Assembly (NCBI RefSeq): GCF_004769575.1
Contig: NZ_RQGA01000003.1
Location: 496,001-560,000, forward strand
Reading direction: 5' to 3'
DNA length: 64,000 nt
From: Leptospira perdikensis
GTDB lineage: Bacteria > Spirochaetota > Leptospiria > Leptospirales > Leptospiraceae
Shown here: in pieces, positions 23,953 through 33,541 of the stretch
Layout: every line of letters starts with the position of its first letter
Numbering within the stretch: the stretch's first letter is position 1
Position numbers and translations under genes: made by a program
Notes under the pieces: model-generated
Databases searched by the model: none
Seen by the model: only the letters and a program-made list of their open reading frames with translations
What the model was told of the DNA's origin: nothing

Positions 23953-25947
23953 ATGCAACGTAATTCTATCAAGTTCATACTGTTATTGAGTGGAGCATCC
24001 ATTCTTTTTATCATCAGCTGTTTAGTTGGTGGAGTCGCTTACTACTTTGGCCAGAAAAAAATAAAAGAGGCTTATGTAGGACAAATGCAAGGTATTGTAG
24101 AGGTTGTCGGTCAAGAGATTGATGATTTCTTTGTGAACCATGTGAACGTGATTAAAACAGTTGCCAATGACCAAAGGACCATAACTTCGATAAAGACGGG
24201 AAAACCAATCGCGCAGTCCTATTTTAAAGAAATAAATGATCGTTATGGAGTTTATGAAAACGTCTACACTCACACCTACGATAATGACCCTCGTGTAGTT
24301 GCTGATGCTACAGGTCAGGCTATCGGTTGGAAGATGAAACCAGAAGATATGGATCCTGCAGAACTCAAAGCAGGAAAAGAAAAAAGATATTTTATTGGAA
24401 AACCCATCCTAAATCCACTTACAAATAATCCCGTTGTTACTATCACCTATCCAGTGTATGATGGTGAAAAGTTGATTGGAAACGCTGGCCTTGCTCTTTC
24501 GTTGACAAACTTAACTGATAAGGTGATTAATAAAATCAAAATCGGTCGAGATGGATACGTTGTTATTTCTACAAAGGCTGGTCTACTGATTGCTTTAAAA
24601 GAGAAAAAACAGATTCTAAAGTATGATTTGTCTAAAGATGAATCAGGTGCTCGTATGTTAAATTTAAAAACAGGTGAGGTATTAGAGTTTGTTTATTTAG
24701 AAAGGGATCACCTTGCGGTGAATCATCACTTAAACGATTGGGGAATGGTGATTATCGCCGTCCAACCGCAGGAAGAAATCAAAGAGGCACTTTTTGAATT
24801 ATTGATTATTATTGGAATTTCTACCGTCATTATTGCTCTCCTATCCATATGGATGTTGTATGTATTACTCAGCAAACGATTGAATCCACTTGAGGATGTA
24901 AGTAATATTTTCAAAGCAATGTCTGATGGAGATTTAACTTCCTCCATTAAAGTTGTTTATGATGATGAAATTGGACGTATGGGTCAAGGACTCAATACTT
25001 TCATTGCCAGTTTGAGAAAGTCATTTGAAGAAATTCAAAGAATTACAATTGAATTGGCTGCCTCATCCGAAGAATTAACATCTTCTTCTAACAACTTTGC
25101 AACAGGAGCACAATCTACTGCAGCTTCTTCCGAAGAGATGTCTGCAACCATTGAGGAAATGTCTGCAGGAATGGATCATATTGCAGCTTCAACGGAAAGA
25201 CAATTTGGAAACTTTGCTAACTTTCATGCTAAGATTAGAGAACTCTCAGAAAGTATTCGTAAGATTGGATCTGAAATTGAAAGTACTTTAAAGTTAGCAG
25301 AATCCATTTCTGACCAAGCTAAAAAAGGGGAAGAGTCTATTCAGGGTATGAGCCAAATGATTGAGAATATCCTTCATTCCTCAGGGGAAATGACAGCTAT
25401 CATTCAAATCATTAATGAAATCTCTGACCAAACTCAATTATTAGCTTTGAATGCTGCGATTGAAGCTGCAAGAGCTGGTGAAGCAGGAAGAGGGTTTGCT
25501 GTCGTTGCCGATGAGATTTCTAAACTTTCAGAAAAAACGGCTTCTTCCATCAAGTCCATTGGAACTATGATCACGAAAAACAATCGAGAATTGGATTCCG
25601 GGGCAAATGCCATTCGATCTTCTGCCGAAATGTTACACAATATCATTCAGAATGTAGAAACAGTCAGTGGAGCAATGAATAAATTGTATTCCGTCACTTC
25701 TGCTCAAGAGTCCATTAAACGAGAAGTAGACGAAGGCGCAGAAAAAATGGGAATGGATGCTGAAACAATCAAACTCTCTACTAATGAACAGAAAAGAGCG
25801 GTGCGAGAAATTTCGGATGTGATTCTCCAAATCAACGAACATACGTTAAGTACGGCTTCTGGTTCGGAAGAGATGTCATCCTCTGCACAAAACTTAGCTT
25901 CCACTGCAGAGATTTTGAAAGGGATCACCGAACGATTTAAATTGTAA
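23953..25947 (+). CDS. Methyl-accepting chemotaxis protein with dCache sensor
   Basis: 664 residues. Membrane segment 1 is at about 9-33, then a periplasmic double-Cache domain (about 40-275, with [41 protein letters not shown]), membrane segment 2 at about 279-302, a HAMP domain ([24 protein letters not shown]) and the signalling domain. The CheW/CheA-binding hairpin tip reads [35 protein letters not shown]. dCache sensors commonly bind amino acids or other small molecules directly; the ligand here is unknown. The gene is monocistronic. Confidence 0.93.
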   Translation: MQRNSIKFILLLSGASILFIISCLVGGVAYYFGQKKIKEAYVGQMQGIVEVVGQEIDDFFVNHVNVIKTVANDQRTITSIKTGKPIAQSYFKEINDRYGVYENVYTHTYDNDPRVVADATGQAIGWKMKPEDMDPAELKAGKEKRYFIGKPILNPLTNNPVVTITYPVYDGEKLIGNAGLALSLTNLTDKVINKIKIGRDGYVVISTKAGLLIALKEKKQILKYDLSKDESGARMLNLKTGEVLEFVYLERDHLAVNHHLNDWGMVIIAVQPQEEIKEALFELLIIIGISTVIIALLSIWMLYVLLSKRLNPLEDVSNIFKAMSDGDLTSSIKVVYDDEIGRMGQGLNTFIASLRKSFEEIQRITIELAASSEELTSSSNNFATGAQSTAASSEEMSATIEEMSAGMDHIAASTERQFGNFANFHAKIRELSESIRKIGSEIESTLKLAESISDQAKKGEESIQGMSQMIENILHSSGEMTAIIQIINEISDQTQLLALNAAIEAARAGEAGRGFAVVADEISKLSEKTASSIKSIGTMITKNNRELDSGANAIRSSAEMLHNIIQNVETVSGAMNKLYSVTSAQESIKREVDEGAEKMGMDAETIKLSTNEQKRAVREISDVILQINEHTLSTASGSEEMSSSAQNLASTAEILKGITERFKL

Positions 25948-26010
25948 AATTTGGTTCGACATAAAATCAAAATTTGCCATTGTTTTTTCAAATTGTAATT
26001 TGAGGATTCC

Positions 26011-27873
26011 ATGGCAAATTCGTTGAAGTTTTTTATCTCTCTTATCATTTCTATTTTTTTATTTCAATGTTTGGGAAGTCGTCGTCCGCTTGTTCCTTCT
26101 TATGTGGATCCGCAAGGTAGTTTACGTGATGCGGTTGTCGGTAAAAAGTTTATGGTGTCCACTGGGAACCCATTGGCCACTCAGGCTGCGATTAAAGTAT
26201 TGGAAAGCGGTGGCAATGCAGTTGATGCAGCCGTTGTCGCACTCTTAGTATTAAATGTAACCAATGGAGAAGCCGCTAGTTTTCCCTCCGTTGCACCTAC
26301 CTTAGTTTACGATAAAAAATCAGGACAAGTCAAAAGTTATATTGGAGCAGGAACTGCACCAAAGAAAGCAAACATCGAATGGTTTAAAGAAAAGGGGTAC
26401 GATGTGATGCCCAAAAATTCGATTTTGACCCAGTTATTGCCCGCATCTCCAGACGTCATTGTACGATTGTTGCAAGATCATGGAACAAAAACTTTTTCAG
26501 AATTGGTAAAGCCCGCAATTAACGTAGCAGAAGAAGGATTTCCAGCCAACCGAATCTTGGTGAAAAACTTAGACTTACCTTTATATAAACGTTTAGGTTT
26601 TACATTGATTATGCCTTACAATTCGGAAGTTTATCTTGAAAAAAAATGGTGGTATGGAATTCGAGAAGGGGAATTAACCAAACGATTGGATCTGGCAAAA
26701 ACATGGAAGTCTATGGCCGAAGAAGAAACTCAATCTTTAAAAAGAGGAAAGAGCAGAAAACAAGCGTTAGAATCGGTAAGGGACTATTTTTATAAAGGCC
26801 CTATTGCCGATGCCATTGTAAAGTTACATACAGATAAAAATGGCCTTATCACTAAAGAGGATTTGGTAAACTATGCAGGTGGTTGGGAAAAACCTGTCTC
26901 CGGTGAGTTTAAAGAATACAAAATTTTATCAAACCAAACTTGGACTCAAGGACCAGTGGTTCCTATGGTTTTGCAACTGTTAGATGGTATCGATCTTAAA
27001 TCAATGGGCCATAATTCGCCGGAATACATCCATACAGTGGCACAAGCGATTGAACTTGTTGTTGCCGATAGAGAACAATACTTTGGAGATCCAAAATATG
27101 TAGATGTTCCGATTGATGGTTTACTTTCCAAAAAGTATGCTACACTCAGAAGGAAACTGATTCAAAAAGATGCCTTTGGAGCCACACCTCCTTTCGGAAA
27201 TCCTTGGGTGTTTGATACAAAAAAACCAAACGCAAATAAAATACAACCTAACGAAACCAAGGAACAATCAATCAGTGAAATTAAATATGGTAAAGACACC
27301 ACTTATTTGAGTATTGTGGATGCAACAGGGAATGCAGTTTCTCTCACTCCAAGTGATTTTCCTCAGTCACCTATGGTCCCTGGAACGGGGCTTACTTTAG
27401 GAATTCGTATGACACAATTCCGTTTGGATCCAAACCATCCTTCGGCTCTCGCTCCCGGAAAACGACCACGAATCACACCCAATCCTGGAATGGTGTTGAA
27501 ACAAGGAAAGTTGTGGATGAGTTTTGGAACACCTGGTGGTGATGTCCAAAGCCAAGCTATGATTCAATTTTTTTTGAATGTTGTAGTTTTTGGAATGGAT
27601 CCACAAAAAGCAGTAGAAGCACCTAGGTTTCGTTCGGTGAACTGGCCGGATAGTTTTTCACCACATAGTTACAGGCCGGGTGGAATTGAATTGGAAGAGT
27701 CTCTCTATGCGATAGTTTCCGAGCCTTTAAAAACAAAAGGTTATAAGGTATATAAAAAAGGCCACTTAGATAATGATTTAGGTTCCATCTGTGCAGTGTT
27801 AAATGATGATAAATCCAAAAAACTCATCGGAGTGGCTGACCCTAGAGAAGAGTCCTGGGCCGAAGGAAAATAA
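26011..27873 (+). CDS. ggt: Gamma-glutamyltransferase-family lipoprotein
   Basis: 620 residues; signal peptide with possible lipobox LFQ-C20. GNPLATQAAIKVLESGGNAVDAAVVA is the conserved N-terminal block. The catalytic N-terminal Thr of the small subunit is Thr430 in KDTTYLSIVDATGNAVSLT, where autocleavage would occur. RPRITPNPGMVL and SFGTPGGDVQSQAMIQ are also family blocks. The segment after the catalytic strand reads SDFPQSPMVPGTGLTLG, unlike the N-T-x-F-G-S-G of glutathione-cleaving enzymes, so its substrate may differ. Expected location: periplasm, membrane-tethered. Confidence 0.88.
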   Translation: MANSLKFFISLIISIFLFQCLGSRRPLVPSYVDPQGSLRDAVVGKKFMVSTGNPLATQAAIKVLESGGNAVDAAVVALLVLNVTNGEAASFPSVAPTLVYDKKSGQVKSYIGAGTAPKKANIEWFKEKGYDVMPKNSILTQLLPASPDVIVRLLQDHGTKTFSELVKPAINVAEEGFPANRILVKNLDLPLYKRLGFTLIMPYNSEVYLEKKWWYGIREGELTKRLDLAKTWKSMAEEETQSLKRGKSRKQALESVRDYFYKGPIADAIVKLHTDKNGLITKEDLVNYAGGWEKPVSGEFKEYKILSNQTWTQGPVVPMVLQLLDGIDLKSMGHNSPEYIHTVAQAIELVVADREQYFGDPKYVDVPIDGLLSKKYATLRRKLIQKDAFGATPPFGNPWVFDTKKPNANKIQPNETKEQSISEIKYGKDTTYLSIVDATGNAVSLTPSDFPQSPMVPGTGLTLGIRMTQFRLDPNHPSALAPGKRPRITPNPGMVLKQGKLWMSFGTPGGDVQSQAMIQFFLNVVVFGMDPQKAVEAPRFRSVNWPDSFSPHSYRPGGIELEESLYAIVSEPLKTKGYKVYKKGHLDNDLGSICAVLNDDKSKKLIGVADPREESWAEGK

Positions 27874-27883
27874 ATTTTCACCA

Positions 27884-28552
27884 ATGACAAAAATACTTCT
27901 GATAGAAGATGAACCAGGAATTCAGGAGACCATCCAAATCACATTGGAATCGGAAGGTTTTTTGGTTTCTGTGGCTTCCACTGGAAAAGAAGGGATTCAA
28001 AAAATCTCCAATGATATTTCTCTCGTTGTGCTTGATATAGGTTTACCTGATCAGAACGGTTTTGAGGTTCTAAAAGAAATTCGAAAATCGTTTCAAACGC
28101 CTGTTATCTTTCTAACGGCCAGAAATACGGAGATCGATAAAGTTTTAGGATTGGAGATTGGGGCAGATGATTATATAGTAAAACCATTTAGCCCAAGAGA
28201 ACTTTTAGCGAGAATTCGTGCTATATTAAGACGGACCACACAAACACAAACTTTGGAAGATCATAAACTTCGGATTTCATTGGATAAAAAATTGGTTTAT
28301 TTTAATGGGAAAACGTTAAATCTTTCACCTTACGAATACAAAACTATGGAACTGTTTTTTAAATGGCCCGGTCGAATTTTTACCAGAGAAGAAATTATGG
28401 ACAACGTTTGGACAGAACCAGAAGATAGTTTCGACCGCGCGGTGGATACAGTTATCAAAAACATCCGTGCCAGGTTTAAAGAAATTGAAAATGACTTCGA
28501 CCCGATTGAAACAAGAAGGGGACAAGGTTATGGATTGAAGGAAAAAATATGA
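27884..28552 (+). CDS. creB: CreB-like response regulator (OmpR/PhoB type)
   Basis: 222 residues from the ATG at 27884 (MTKILLIEDEPG), 10 bp after the ggt stop; an earlier in-frame start would lie inside ggt. The receiver domain has the acidic pair Glu8-Asp9, phosphoacceptor Asp51 (VVLDIGLPD), Thr78 and Lys100. A winged-helix DNA-binding domain follows (LSPYEYKTMELFFKWPGRIFTREEIMDNVW ... RRGQGYGLKE). The downstream kinase and CreD-like genes identify it as part of a CreBCD-type system, hence the name; orthology is inferred from that context. Confidence 0.85.
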   Translation: MTKILLIEDEPGIQETIQITLESEGFLVSVASTGKEGIQKISNDISLVVLDIGLPDQNGFEVLKEIRKSFQTPVIFLTARNTEIDKVLGLEIGADDYIVKPFSPRELLARIRAILRRTTQTQTLEDHKLRISLDKKLVYFNGKTLNLSPYEYKTMELFFKWPGRIFTREEIMDNVWTEPEDSFDRAVDTVIKNIRARFKEIENDFDPIETRRGQGYGLKEKI

Positions 28553-29996
28553 ACCTTTGGATTCGAATCATCGTTAGTTTTTTTTTATCCTAAGTATTGG
28601 ATTTTATTATTTAATCGATAAAACAGAAGAATCAATTCGTCCTCGTTACATGGAAACTGTAGAGGAATCTCTAAATGACACGGCTCACATTTTATCTGCG
28701 ATTGTGGAAGAACGATTGGAACAAAATCCTTTTGCCTATCGTTCGTTCCCAACTACACTCCATTCGTTATTTGCACCGGTATTCGAAAACACAAACAAAC
28801 GCTCCTTTGAAGCAAAGATTTATTCTCTTCTAAAAACAAATACAGACATTCAAGTATATATCACCAATGAAAAAGGAATTGTAATTTTTGATTCTGAAGT
28901 TTATAGGGAAGGGCTCGATTATTCTAAGTTTAATGATGTGTATTTAACTCTCCAAGGGAAGTACGGAGCACGTTCTAGTAAACTCATTGATACAGAAGGA
29001 GAAGGTGCTTTGTTTGTTGCATCACCTATCCGATTCAAAAACCAAATCGTTGGAGTTCTCACTGTAATCAAACCTAAAACCGGTGTGATTCCCTTCATCG
29101 AAGAAGCCAAAAAAAAGTTTTGGCGTATATCGCTCCTTGTGGCTTCAGCAATTGCAATCCTTTTTAGTTTACTTGCTTATTTGAGTTTTCGTCCTATTTT
29201 ACGCCTGTCGAAGTATGTGAGTTCTTTGCGTAAAAAAGAAAAGGTTGTGTTCCCAAAGATTGGGATTCGTGAATTGAATGAACTAGGAAAGGAAGTGGAT
29301 TTACTTGTCGAAGAAATTGAAGGTAAAAAATATATAGAATCGTATATACAAACTTTGACTCATGAAATTAAAAGTCCTCTATCTTCCATACTTGCTTCTG
29401 TAGAACTTTTACAATCTCATCCAAACGAGGCCAGTCGTCTTACCAAAAACATTCATGAAGAAGGGAAACGAATCCAAAAACTCATTGAACAAATGTTAGA
29501 GCTTTCTTCCTTGGAGGGAAAAAAAACGATTTCTTTAGAAGAAAGAGTTCTTCTGTATGATTTAGTCCAGGAAGTCATTCTTAATTTCCAATCCGAATTA
29601 GAATGGAAGTCCATCCAAGTGGTGGTAAACTCAGAAAATCAATCCTGGGTAGTAAAAGGAAACCGAAATTATTTATACTTAACTATCGAAAATTTAATTA
29701 GAAACTCTTTCGACTTTGCTAATGAAAACGATACCATTACCATTGAAATTCGGGAAGAAACAGATGGTTTTCTTAAGTTTTCTGTGATGGATGAAGGACA
29801 TTCAATTCCTGATTATGCACTTACCCGAGTAACAGAAAAATTTTATTCATTACCAAGACCAAATAACAATCGTAAAAGTTCCGGACTAGGGCTTAGCATT
29901 GTAAACCAAATTGTTGAACTTCATGGTGGTAAGTTTGCGATCCAGAATCGAAATCCTCGTGGGGTTCTCGTTTCAATTTTTTTTCCAAAAAACTAG
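28549..29996 (+). CDS. creC: CreC-like sensor histidine kinase, interrupted by a frameshift
   Basis: The ATG at 28549 overlaps the creB stop by four bases and reads MNLWIRIIVSFFLS, then a stop (TAA at 28591). The remainder is open in another frame from about 28578 and runs to 29996: FILSIGFYYLIDKTEESIRPRYMETVEESLNDTA is the expected CreC N-terminus. The switch falls in a run of nine T (28578-28586); ten would restore one frame. The rest is intact: a sensor region, a second membrane segment near 29130-29190, H-box THEIKSPLSSIL, and an ATPase domain with SSGLGLSIVNQIVELHGG. If the internal ATG at 28650 is used, the first membrane segment is lost. It may be a sequencing error, phase variation or real inactivation. 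Confidence 0.8.
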
Positions 29997-30070
29997 ATCC
30001 TCACAGAATCCTCACATTCAGAACATAAAAGACTCACGATAAAGATCTATTCTAGAGATAGGAGATTTTT

Positions 30071-31399
30071 ATGAGTAAACTACAAACATCTGTCAACCTT
30101 CGTCTCGCCATCCTCGGCGGTATGGTTTTATTATTTATCATACCACTTGTGATGATTGGTTCCTTAATTGATGAAAGAAGTGCCGCAAGAAGCCAAGCTG
30201 TAACGGAAGTCGGTGAAAAATGGGGAACAAACCAAACCATAGTTGGCCCTATTCTTATGATACCTTACAATGTCAGAACTCCAAAGTCTGGTTCTACGAA
30301 GGAAAAAGACAAATGGGATTATGTTACCGATTATGCTTATTTTTTACCAGAGGAATTGGATTCTGTGGTGGAAATGAAAACAGAACTGCGTAAAAGAAGT
30401 ATCTACGAAATTCCATTATATACAAGTAAGATGAAGATTACAGGAAAGTTTTCATCCATTCTTTCATCAGATTTTCCTATCGATACAACGTATATTTATT
30501 GGGATGATGTTCGACTCATTGTTTCTGTTTCTGATTTAAAAGGACTCGGAGGGGAAATGAAATTATCTTTGTTTGGAAAAGATAAAAAGTTTTTACCTGG
30601 AACTAGGTCTTCTTTTTTCCATTCGGGACTCAATGCGCCAGTTGTGATCACAGAGACTGGTAACTCCATCCCATTTGAAATTCAGATGGAAATCAAAGGT
30701 TCCGAATCTCTTTCCGTGATCCCTGTAGGAAAAAAATCCAAACTAGTTATGAATTCTGATTGGAAGGATCCATCATTCAATGGAAACCTTTTACCAAAAG
30801 ATCGATCGATTCATGATAACGGTTTTTCTGCAGTTTGGGAATCTTCTTACTTTGCAAGATCTTATCCACAAGTGATTCATTCCATGGACACTTTGATTCT
30901 TGATACAATTTTAAATTCAGGATATGGAGTGAGTTTGGTGATTCCTGTAGACCATTATTTAAAAATGGAACGATCGGTAAAGTATGGACTTCTCTTTATT
31001 GTAACCAGTTTTGCTTTGTTCTTTTTAATGGAAGTATTTGGTGGAGTACTTTTACATCCCATTCAGTACATCTTAATTGGATCGGCAATGGTTTTGTTTT
31101 ATGTTTTGAACTTATCCTTTTCGGAACACTTGGGATTTTTGCCAGCTTACATTCTATCGAGTTTGGCGGTGACGGGACTTATTGGATACTATGCCATCAG
31201 TGTATTAAAAAATAAACGTAAAGGGTTGGTCACCGCTTCCTATTATTTAGTTTTGTATTCCTTTCTTTATGTTATTCTGGCATCAGAAGAACAAGCCTTA
31301 CTTCTTGGATCTATGGCCCTCTTTATGGTCCTTGCGACCGTCATGCATTTCACTCGTAAGGTAGATTGGTATCAGTTTGGATTAAAAAAAGAAGGTTAA
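30071..31399 (+). CDS. creD: CreD-like inner-membrane protein
   Basis: 442 residues. The start MSKLQTSVNLRLAILGGMVLLFIIPLVMIGSLIDER with ...GEKWGTNQTIVGPILMIPY is the CreD signature. A large periplasmic domain (about residues 45-290) is followed by five or six membrane segments with VIPVDHYLKMERSVKYGLLFIVTSFALFFLMEV, also characteristic. In enterics creD is regulated by CreBC and affects envelope integrity and beta-lactam tolerance. Here it follows creC by 74 bp, and AGGAG-like sequence precedes the ATG, so the system is intact apart from the kinase frameshift. Confidence 0.9.
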   Translation: MSKLQTSVNLRLAILGGMVLLFIIPLVMIGSLIDERSAARSQAVTEVGEKWGTNQTIVGPILMIPYNVRTPKSGSTKEKDKWDYVTDYAYFLPEELDSVVEMKTELRKRSIYEIPLYTSKMKITGKFSSILSSDFPIDTTYIYWDDVRLIVSVSDLKGLGGEMKLSLFGKDKKFLPGTRSSFFHSGLNAPVVITETGNSIPFEIQMEIKGSESLSVIPVGKKSKLVMNSDWKDPSFNGNLLPKDRSIHDNGFSAVWESSYFARSYPQVIHSMDTLILDTILNSGYGVSLVIPVDHYLKMERSVKYGLLFIVTSFALFFLMEVFGGVLLHPIQYILIGSAMVLFYVLNLSFSEHLGFLPAYILSSLAVTGLIGYYAISVLKNKRKGLVTASYYLVLYSFLYVILASEEQALLLGSMALFMVLATVMHFTRKVDWYQFGLKKEG

Positions 31400-31450
31400 T
31401 CGGTGATTACGAAATTTGAAATACAAAAGATAAATATTCGTTAGTAGAAA

Positions 31451-31486
31451 AAAAACTAACAGAGACTAGAATCTCTGTTAGTTTTT
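31451..31486. terminator. Bidirectional terminator between creD and barrel gene
   Basis: AAAAACTAACAGAGA (31451-31465) and TCTCTGTTAGTTTTT (31472-31486) are exact reverse complements around CTAGAA, a 15-bp stem with A-run and T-run flanks. It suits Rho-independent termination of both converging transcripts. Confidence 0.9.
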
Positions 31487-31492
31487 ATAAAT

Positions 31493-32479
31493 TTACTCGC
31501 CGAAACTTTTGGAAAATTCGAGCGTAAAATTGAGAGCTGTGAAATCAAATTTTGTAGTTTGAGAACCATCCCAAGCCGAATATAAAACTGTGGCAGTCGG
31601 TGAGTTCCCTAGAGAAAGGTAGTTTTGGTATTTCACCTTCATACTTTCTTTAGAGTATCCCCATTTAGCAGCAAACCACGAAGAAAATCGAAACACAAAG
31701 TCGAGTGTTTGTTTTGTTCCCGTGTAACTTGCATCGCCACCGGAGTAACCAAGACCTGCAGTACCAAGTGATGAAACTGATGTAGTGATTCGGGAATCAC
31801 TACCGCTTAAGGAATAGAACTGTTGACCCAAATGAATCTCAAACCATCTCAATGGTTTAATTTCTAGGTGGATACCAGGTACAATTCCTTTCACGTTTAG
31901 ATTTGTATCTCTAGGTTGGTATATAAGGAAAGATTGGGAACCAAATCCAACTGGGATAAATCCGTAAGAAACTAGTGGTGTAGTAGTCAATTGATCAACT
32001 GTTACATGTCTTAAACTAGCACCAATGTTGAAGTATGGATTCACCGGATGGAAATAGGCAACTCCCAAACTCTTTTTGTTTTCGGTGAATTGCGTACGAT
32101 AAGGATCTGCTTCTTCCGACTTTTTTAGATTCACCAATACCCTTGATTCGTAAAAAACACGAAACTTATCTTGGTATCGATACTCTAATTCCCGGGTGTT
32201 GGCACTTCCGTCGAACTTAGGCATCTGTTGTGAATAATTGATTAGATTATTAAAAGTGACACCGTTGAACAACATATAGGAAAGATCTTCATTCCTTACA
32301 AAATCTTTTTCTGGAATGAGAAGACCACCAGCACTCCCTGTAGAACGGAAGTATACTCGGTGTTTGTCTGGTTGTCTTACTTCTGGCAATTCATGTGTTG
32401 AGTCATAGTCTTTGGCAAGAAGGTTGCCAAAGGACAAAAACACAGCTACCAAAATTAGGATGATTTTGTTATGGGACAC
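31493..32479 (-). CDS. Hypothetical outer-membrane beta-barrel protein
   Basis: 328 residues with a signal peptide (MSHNKIILILVAVFLSFGNLLA). The mature part shows alternating polar/aromatic strands throughout (for example FRVFYESRVLVNLKK, FEIHLGQQFYSLSG, LDFVFRFSSWFAAKWGYS) and ends FTLEFSKSFGE, consistent with a barrel. No family name can be assigned. It is the last gene of a four-gene minus-strand unit after three TRL-like lipoproteins (3 bp gap to the nearest), so it may be their outer-membrane partner. Confidence 0.65.
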   Translation of the reverse strand: MSHNKIILILVAVFLSFGNLLAKDYDSTHELPEVRQPDKHRVYFRSTGSAGGLLIPEKDFVRNEDLSYMLFNGVTFNNLINYSQQMPKFDGSANTRELEYRYQDKFRVFYESRVLVNLKKSEEADPYRTQFTENKKSLGVAYFHPVNPYFNIGASLRHVTVDQLTTTPLVSYGFIPVGFGSQSFLIYQPRDTNLNVKGIVPGIHLEIKPLRWFEIHLGQQFYSLSGSDSRITTSVSSLGTAGLGYSGGDASYTGTKQTLDFVFRFSSWFAAKWGYSKESMKVKYQNYLSLGNSPTATVLYSAWDGSQTTKFDFTALNFTLEFSKSFGE

Positions 32480-32482
32480 GGT

Positions 32483-32818
32483 TTATTCCCCCCAAACAAT
32501 CACACATTCGCGATAGAAAAGTCCGAATGGTAAAATCGTCAAAGATTCTCTGTCTATGACAGCAATCTTTTTGATGCCTGCATGTTGTGCGGCTTCTTCA
32601 ATAGAGTTACCTGCACCGTAGAAGAAAATATTCACACCAATACCTGATAAACTGCAGGATTTTCCCGATTTTTCTACTTTAGCAGAGGTTACCATGTTTC
32701 CAGTAGCATCCCCATTTAAATGTTGGGTGGTGTTAGAAAACAAATAAGCAGGAAGTGGAGTGGTCACACAGTTTGTAAATAGTGCTAAACTGATAATTGA
32801 AAGTAAAAGGTATTTCAT
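32483..32818 (-). CDS. TRL-like small lipoprotein 1
   Basis: About 111 residues from the ATG at 32818; GGAG lies 7 bases upstream and the upstream gene's stop overlaps an adjacent in-frame ATG. Lipobox LFTN-C. The mature part follows the TRL-like pattern: PLPAYLFSNTTQHLNG, GKSCSLSGIGVNIFFYGAGNSIEEAAQHAGIKKIAVIDRESLTIL and FYRECVIVWGE. Two cysteines (SCS, REC) are shared with its two neighbours. Function unknown. Last of three tandem paralogues. Confidence 0.8.
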   Translation of the reverse strand: MKYLLLSIISLALFTNCVTTPLPAYLFSNTTQHLNGDATGNMVTSAKVEKSGKSCSLSGIGVNIFFYGAGNSIEEAAQHAGIKKIAVIDRESLTILPFGLFYRECVIVWGE

Positions 32819-32820
32819 CA

Positions 32821-33138
32821 TTATTCTCCAGATACAATTGTACAATAGTTACGGAATAAACCGGTGAAGACAGATAGGGAAGAGTGGTCGATTGTTGCAA
32901 TTTTGCTGATTCCGTTTTTGTTGGCTACGGATCCAGCACCAGCATCACCCGCACTAAAAAGATAAAGGACAGTGAATTGACATCCTTTTCCTTCTTTTGT
33001 CGCCTTTACATTGTTTTCCGCATTGAATGTACCTGCAAACTTTGTGGAGCTAAAAATAAAGCCGTGAGTTGGGCCAATCGCACAGTTGGCGAATAAAAAT
33101 ACAGATAAAAGAGAGATAAATACTAATTTCATTTTCAT
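32821..33138 (-). CDS. TRL-like small lipoprotein 2
   Basis: About 105 residues; the ATG at 33138 has GGAGG at a good distance. Lipobox LFAN-C. It has the same layout as its neighbours: GPTHGFIFSSTKFAGTFN, GKGCQFTVLYLFSAGDAGAGSVANKNGISKIATIDHSSLS and FRNYCTIVSGE. The central segment, a short strand followed by a G-rich turn and a helix ending I-x-K-I/V-A-x-I/L-D, is the family hallmark. It lies 13 bp after TRL-like protein 3 and abuts TRL-like protein 1, so the cluster arose by tandem duplication. Confidence 0.82.
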   Translation of the reverse strand: MKMKLVFISLLSVFLFANCAIGPTHGFIFSSTKFAGTFNAENNVKATKEGKGCQFTVLYLFSAGDAGAGSVANKNGISKIATIDHSSLSVFTGLFRNYCTIVSGE

Positions 33139-33151
33139 TGGGAACCTCCGC

Positions 33152-33541
33152 TTATGATCCTTTAACAATAATACAGACTCTATGGTAGACGTAACCTGCT
33201 ACAATGCCGAGTTGTTCATAATCTAAATAGGCAACTTTTGTGATGTTTGCAGACTTTTTCGCAGTTTCAATTGAAGAATCTCCAAAGGAAAACAAGTGTA
33301 ATATGGAATGGCTACAACCTCTACCTTCAGATGTTCCCTCTGCATTGAACCCTAGAGGGCCAGGAACAAATGTTTTGTGGAAGAATAGTCCACCTTTTGA
33401 AACAGTTGATTCGGTTGCGTACTCCCGTGTTGGGTTTGTATTTGCACTTGGCACAAAGGTTGCGTGGAGGGAACGGCCCGTACAATTTTGTGTTAGTAAT
33501 ATAAATGTGAGTGAGATGGCAAAGAAAATGCTCTTTTTCAC
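33152..33541 (-). CDS. TRL-like small lipoprotein 3
   Basis: About 129 residues from a GTG at 33541 with AGGAG six bases upstream; a longer frame to 33595 lacks a ribosome site and adds no signal sequence. Lipobox LLTQN-C. It carries an insertion of about 25 residues (VSKGGLFFHKTFVPGPLGFNAEG) relative to the two shorter paralogues, then the common core GRGCSHSILHLFSFGDSSIETAKKSANITKVAYLDYEQLG and HRVCIIVKGS. It is the first gene of the unit. Confidence 0.8.
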   Translation of the reverse strand: MKKSIFFAISLTFILLTQNCTGRSLHATFVPSANTNPTREYATESTVSKGGLFFHKTFVPGPLGFNAEGTSEGRGCSHSILHLFSFGDSSIETAKKSANITKVAYLDYEQLGIVAGYVYHRVCIIVKGS

